Of a stretch of DNA of 64,000 bases, positions 59,731 through 64,000 are shown one piece after another (the first letter of the stretch is position 1; each line of letters starts with the position of its first letter). The notes beneath the pieces are model-generated. The model ran no database searches and had not been told where the DNA came from. It saw only the letters and a list, made by a program, of their open reading frames with translations. Both the position numbers and the translations under genes were made by a program. Source of the stretch: Halioglobus sp. (GTDB taxonomy: Bacteria; Pseudomonadota; Gammaproteobacteria; Pseudomonadales; Halieaceae); contig JAGRIH010000003.1 in assembly GCA_020443345.1 (NCBI GenBank), positions 1 through 64,000 of the forward strand, read 5' to 3'.

Positions 59731-61710
59731 TCAGCCGCCTTCGGTAAGCCGCGCTACGGTCTTTTCCAGCGAATCATCGTCGCCGCGCAGCACCAGCACA
59801 TCGCCGGCGCGCAGCCGGGTGTCCAGCAGACGCCCCGGCACCGTGATGGCTCCCCGACGCACGTCCACCAGTTCAACGCCCAGCTCCTCCAGTTGCAGCT
59901 CCTGCGCTGTTCGCCCCGCCGCGTGGTGACTCTCTGACAGCAGAACCGAGCGTATTTGTTGGGGAAAGTCCAGGGCCTGCACGGCGGATTTTTCGCTGTC
60001 GGCCGCGTGAAAAAATGCGCGCAGCAGTGCGTAGTCATGGGCCCGTATCTCGTTCAACCGCGCCTCGACCTGCGAGGGTGCGATATCCAGCATGATCAAC
60101 ATCTGCCCGGCATAGGCGAGACTGCTCTCCAGGCCTTCGGGAAACACGGTGGCACCCGCCGCCTGCAGGGCCTCATCGTGCCGACCCCGGGTGCTCCTGG
60201 CCAGGATTGGCAGCTCCAGACCGAGGCTGCGGACATGGACCGCGATACGTTCGGCCACGGCAGCGTCGCCCGGGGTTATCGCCAGCGCCCGGGCGCGCTC
60301 TATGCCGGCGGCGCGCAATACGCCGGGTTGGGCGGCGTTGCCGAAGATCACCGGCTCACCGGCCGCCACCGCCTGGCGCACGCGCTCCGCGTCGAGATCC
60401 AGTGCTGTGGCGTCGATACCTTCATCATGCAGAATCCGCAACAGATTCTGGCCCAGCCGGCCGTAGCCGCAGACTATGACATGTCGGTCGAAGTCCCGAC
60501 TCGCATCGGCGACGTAAGCCTCTGCCTGTGACGCGCCGCCAGCGCTGCGAGCAGCCAACACCCAGGCGGTGAACGATTGATTCGCACGCAACAGGACAGG
60601 CGCCAGCAGCATGCTCAGCATAATACCCGACAGTACAGGCTGGGCGATGCGGGCATCGATCAGACCGAGTCCCAGCGCCGTCGCCACCACCAGCAGGCCA
60701 AATTCTCCGCCCTGCGCCAGAGCGATTGCAGCGCGCCAGGCATCGACAGCCGTGTGCCGCATGGCGCGCACCAGGGGTTGCAGGATCAGGGGCTTGACGA
60801 TGAGCAGTGCGGCCAGAGTAAGCGCTACGGCGCCGGCCTGTGTCACCCACACGACGGGATCCACCTGCATACCGATAGTGGCGAAGAACAGGCCCAGCAT
60901 CAGGTCGCGGAACGGCCGGATATCGGCCTCGATCTGGTGGCGAAACAGCGTCTCTCCCAGCAACATCCCGGCCATGAAGCCGCCCAGAGTCGGCGCAAAG
61001 CCCGCCGCACTGGACAGGCCCGCGGCGGCCACGGCCATCAGCAGGACCGTCAACATGAACAGTTCCAGGGAGCGGGTCGCCACCACCCAGTGCAGCACGG
61101 GGGGCAATAGCCGGCGCCCGACCAGCACCAGGCCGAGAAACAACACAGTGGCCTTGCCCAGGGCAAATGCCAGCGCCGCGCCCAGTCGCGACAGATCCCC
61201 CGCCAGGACAGGCAGGGCCACCAGCACCGGTACCACCGCAATGTCCTGAAACAACAGGATTCCAGTCGCCACCCGGCCGTGGGGCGCCGGCAGCTCCATC
61301 TGCTCGCTCAATTGCTTGAGTACGATCGCCGTCGACGACATGGCCAGGGCGGCGCCGATTATCGCCGCCTGGATCGGACCAAGGCCCAGCGCCATGCCGG
61401 TCAGGCCCAGGGCCGCCGTGGTGACGACGACCTGCGCGCAGCCCAGGCCCAGCACCAGCCGCCGCGAAGCCAGTAGCCGGGTCAGCGAAAACTCCAGCCC
61501 GATGGTGAACATCAACAGGACCACGCCGAGTTCGGCGAGCGAACGGGTGATCGGACTCTCCGCCAGCCACCCCGCACCGGAGGGACCGACGAGAATCCCG
61601 GTGGCCAGATAACCGACTATCGGGGAAAAACCGAGGCGCTGGCACAGCGCCACCGCCGCCGTGCCAATGGCCAGCAAAACCGCCACTTGCAGCACCACAG
61701 GATGCTCCAT
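59731..61710 (-). CDS. CPA2 monovalent cation:proton antiporter with TrkA domains (KefB/YbaL-like)
   Basis: A 659-residue inner-membrane protein. About 12-13 hydrophobic helices fill residues 1-385, with the exchanger motif GYLATGILVGPSG near the start. A RCK/TrkA-N domain follows, with HVIVCGYGRLGQNLLRIL near 405, then a TrkA-C domain at the end (LRAGDVLVLRGDDDSLE). It probably exports K+ or Na+ in exchange for protons, gated by a nucleotide ligand. It lies 165 bp after the Hsp20 gene on the same strand. Confidence 0.9.
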   Translation of the reverse strand: MEHPVVLQVAVLLAIGTAAVALCQRLGFSPIVGYLATGILVGPSGAGWLAESPITRSLAELGVVLLMFTIGLEFSLTRLLASRRLVLGLGCAQVVVTTAALGLTGMALGLGPIQAAIIGAALAMSSTAIVLKQLSEQMELPAPHGRVATGILLFQDIAVVPVLVALPVLAGDLSRLGAALAFALGKATVLFLGLVLVGRRLLPPVLHWVVATRSLELFMLTVLLMAVAAAGLSSAAGFAPTLGGFMAGMLLGETLFRHQIEADIRPFRDLMLGLFFATIGMQVDPVVWVTQAGAVALTLAALLIVKPLILQPLVRAMRHTAVDAWRAAIALAQGGEFGLLVVATALGLGLIDARIAQPVLSGIMLSMLLAPVLLRANQSFTAWVLAARSAGGASQAEAYVADASRDFDRHVIVCGYGRLGQNLLRILHDEGIDATALDLDAERVRQAVAAGEPVIFGNAAQPGVLRAAGIERARALAITPGDAAVAERIAVHVRSLGLELPILARSTRGRHDEALQAAGATVFPEGLESSLAYAGQMLIMLDIAPSQVEARLNEIRAHDYALLRAFFHAADSEKSAVQALDFPQQIRSVLLSESHHAAGRTAQELQLEELGVELVDVRRGAITVPGRLLDTRLRAGDVLVLRGDDDSLEKTVARLTEGG

Positions 61711-61832
61711 GTCTATGCACCCGAGCGCAGCAGCGTACCCCTGCAAAAAACACCTGTGTCCGGGACCACCTAACGGGGCCGTGGACAACCTTCAGAAGAA
61801 GCGCCTGCCGCGATCCGGTCTGTGCCGGAATT

Positions 61833-61856
61833 CCGGGGGAGCCTCAGGTCCCCCGG
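61833..61856 (-). terminator. Hairpin after the hsp20 pair
   Basis: CCGGGGGA and TCCCCCGG form a perfect 8-bp stem with an 8-nt loop, 18 bp after the second hsp20 stop. No T-run. It may separate chaperone and antiporter expression. Confidence 0.45.
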
Positions 61857-61874
61857 GCGGGGTCACCTGAGCGA

Positions 61875-62270
61875 TCAGCCGGCACTGATTGCGATCTTGC
61901 GCGGCTGCACCTCGGCCCGCTTGGGCAGGCGCAGCGTCAGCTCGCCGTTTTTCATTTCCGCGCTGATCTTCTCTGCCTCCAGCTCCTTGCTCAAGGTGAA
62001 GCTGCGACGGTAGCGGGTGACATTGACATCGGCGTACAGGGCCTCCATTTCCTCCGGCATATCGATGGCCGCTTCGCCCTCGATAGTCAGGTTGTCGCCG
62101 TCCACATGCACCTCGAGCCGGTCGCGGGAAACGCCCGGCAGGTCCGCCCTGATCGTGATGGCCTCGGCTTCTTCGTAGATATCCACCGGCGGACGCAGTG
62201 CCCTGCGCTGTTCGGTTTCGCGCTGTACCTGGCTCGACTCGGTGCTCTTTACGGATTTTTTGTCAGTCAT
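61875..62270 (-). CDS. Hsp20/alpha-crystallin small heat-shock protein
   Basis: A 131-residue small heat-shock protein. The alpha-crystallin domain runs from PPVDIYEEAEAITIRADLPG to the GELTLRLPKR strand, and the C-terminal RKIAISAG holds the IxI-type anchor. It binds unfolding proteins without ATP. It starts 51 bp after the stop of a second Hsp20 gene and is probably transcribed with it from the sigma-54 promoter. Confidence 0.92.
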   Translation of the reverse strand: MTDKKSVKSTESSQVQRETEQRRALRPPVDIYEEAEAITIRADLPGVSRDRLEVHVDGDNLTIEGEAAIDMPEEMEALYADVNVTRYRRSFTLSKELEAEKISAEMKNGELTLRLPKRAEVQPRKIAISAG

Positions 62271-62321
62271 CGTTACATCTCCTCTGGATAAAGATCGGGT
62301 TTAAGGATTGACGCAAGCATC

Positions 62322-62765
62322 TCACTTGACCTCGATCCTGCGCGGTTGCAGTTCCTCTTTGCGCTGCACGGTGACGTGCAGCACTCCGTCCCGATAAGCG
62401 GCATCGACTTTATCGGGGTCCACATCATCCGGCAGGGTGACAACGCGCTTGAAGCTGCCCTCAAACCGCTCCCGACGGTAGGCCTGCGCGCCCTCGGGTA
62501 TCGCGGTGCTGCGCTCGCCGGACACCGTCAGCAGGTTCTGCTGCATCGAGATATCCAGGCTGCCCGGGGCCACGCCGGCGGCAAACACATAGACATCCAC
62601 CTGCCTGGACGACGCGCCGACATTGATCGCCGGGTAGGTTCCCGCTGCCACCGAGCGGATACCGAGGGGGCCGCCACGCTCCCCGAAAGTCCCGTCCAGC
62701 TCCCGTCGCAGGCGCTCGAACTGGTCAAATATATCGCGATCGAAACCGGTCCAATAACCGAACAT
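62322..62765 (-). CDS. Hsp20/alpha-crystallin small heat-shock protein
   Basis: A 147-residue small heat-shock protein. The N-terminal arm MFGYWTGFDRDIFDQFERL is typical, the crystallin domain has VDVYVFAAGVAPGSLDI and the final GVLHVTVQRKEELQPRRIEV block. AAGGAGGTG precedes the start. It heads the hsp20 operon, with a consensus sigma-54 promoter about 80 bp upstream. Two different Hsp20 partners in tandem are often co-assembled. Confidence 0.93.
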   Translation of the reverse strand: MFGYWTGFDRDIFDQFERLRRELDGTFGERGGPLGIRSVAAGTYPAINVGASSRQVDVYVFAAGVAPGSLDISMQQNLLTVSGERSTAIPEGAQAYRRERFEGSFKRVVTLPDDVDPDKVDAAYRDGVLHVTVQRKEELQPRRIEVK

Positions 62766-62843
62766 GACACACCTCCTTTTGGTTAGTTACAACAGCTGCA
62801 ACGCGGCCCCTGCGGCCGTCGCCCAACTTTCACTCTGTTGTAA

Positions 62844-62859
62844 AGCAAGCTGTGTGCCA
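62844..62859 (-). promoter_or_regulatory. Consensus sigma-54 promoter of the hsp20 operon
   Basis: TGGCACACAGCTTGCT on the minus strand matches TGGCAC-R-N4-TTGC-W at every defined position. It lies about 80 bp before the first hsp20 start. The only sigma-54 activator gene in view ends about 240 bp upstream. Confidence 0.85.
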
Positions 62860-62916
62860 GAATAAAAAGCACGGATATCAGAGAATTTTCACGGTGTCTG
62901 CGTCGCGCAAATGCCA

Positions 62917-63031
62917 CTAGACATTATGTAGTGACCTAATCCTCCTCAATTATGGCTCTGAGCCGAAGATGTACCGTCCTCAGCTTAATCCACGGCGTTA
63001 AGGACGGATAGGTCACTACTATAATGTCTAG
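62917..63031. mobile_element. 115-bp inverted-repeat element (MITE-like)
   Basis: The left end CTAGACATTATGTAGTGACC is repeated inverted at the right end (63009-63031) with a single extra base; 22 of 23 positions pair. The interior is strongly self-complementary (CCGTCC/GGACGG) and carries no gene. CTAG at each tip could be a target duplication. This is the structure of a short non-autonomous transposable element. It separates the dyads at 63041-63079 from the hsp20 sigma-54 promoter. Confidence 0.65.
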
Positions 63032-63040
63032 CGGTCAAAA

Positions 63041-63079
63041 TGGCCGACCGGACTGGCCCAGCCCGGCCAGTCTGGCCGG
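63041..63079. promoter_or_regulatory. GGCC dyads next to the sigma-54 activator gene (candidate hsp20 activator sites)
   Basis: CCGGCCAGTCTGGCCGG at 63063-63079 is a perfect 17-bp dyad (8-bp arms, one central base). A degenerate copy with two GGCC blocks lies at 63041-63058. The same dyad type is found before yfdX. Position between the activator stop and the hsp20 promoter fits upstream activating sites. Confidence 0.6.
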
Positions 63080-63094
63080 ACTGTCCTGCGGCGG

Positions 63095-64000
<906 letters not shown>

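Overview
The window is GC-rich, densely coding bacterial chromosome. The best fit is an aerobic, probably marine gammaproteobacterium related to Halieaceae or Spongiibacteraceae. This rests on gene content: a YeiE-like LysR regulator, YfdX, a monofunctional ATP sulfurylase, and a large acyl-CoA/SDR/lipid-transfer-protein set typical of gammaproteobacterial steroid or terpenoid degraders. No rRNA or ribosomal protein gene is present to fix the taxon.

Layout. 1-5.5 kb: a tRNA-Arg(ACG) gene with its own promoter, an AGPS-like flavoprotein, a decayed SDR, a beta-lactamase-fold hydrolase, an isochorismatase-fold hydrolase and small membrane or hypothetical proteins. 5.8-15 kb: alcohol, aldehyde and hydroxy-acid oxidation (quinohaemoprotein alcohol dehydrogenase, two aldehyde dehydrogenases, a 3-hydroxyacyl-CoA dehydrogenase, D- and L-2-hydroxyacid oxidases), plus a decayed aldehyde dehydrogenase. 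15.2-19.7 kb: a SNF2 helicase with an unknown partner. 19.9-53.4 kb: a large catabolic island. It holds two lipid-transfer-protein/DUF35/MaoC sets of the kind that cleave steroid side chains, four acyl-CoA dehydrogenases, an acyl-CoA synthetase, an HsdA-like 3-alpha-hydroxysteroid dehydrogenase, a 3-beta/17-beta-HSD-like SDR, a BaiE-like dehydratase, a KstD/FrdA-superfamily flavoprotein, an Old-Yellow-Enzyme dienoyl reductase, a TonB receptor, an MFS transporter, and TetR and MarR regulators. 53.5-54.3 kb: a VapBC-type toxin-antitoxin pair. 54.4-58.4 kb: a luciferase-like monooxygenase, sat-cysC sulfate activation and a YeiE-like regulator. 58.5-64 kb: yfdX, a CPA2 antiporter, two Hsp20 chaperones and the 3' part of a sigma-54 activator gene that runs off the right edge.

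Two regulatory networks can be read from the DNA. First, a 22-bp palindrome (TTGAnnTTG, four bases, CAAnnTCAA) occurs four times in the catabolic island, each time in a gene-free promoter region. One copy lies between the TetR gene and a divergent acyl-CoA dehydrogenase operon, so it probably is the TetR operator and defines a regulon of at least four promoters. Second, near-consensus sigma-54 promoters precede hsp20 and yfdX, and both have GGCC-N5-GGCC dyads upstream that suit the adjacent sigma-54 activator. At hsp20 a 115-bp inverted-repeat (MITE-like) element sits between dyads and promoter; removing it restores the spacing seen at yfdX.

Working model (inference): substrate enters through the TonB receptor and MFS carrier. 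SDRs oxidise ring hydroxyls, the flavoproteins and the BaiE-like enzyme desaturate or dehydrate the ring, and the CoA-activated side chain is shortened by acyl-CoA dehydrogenases, MaoC hydratases and Ltp/DUF35 aldolases. Released aldehydes are oxidised by aldehyde dehydrogenase. Ring-opening genes (KshAB, HsaC type) are not in this window.
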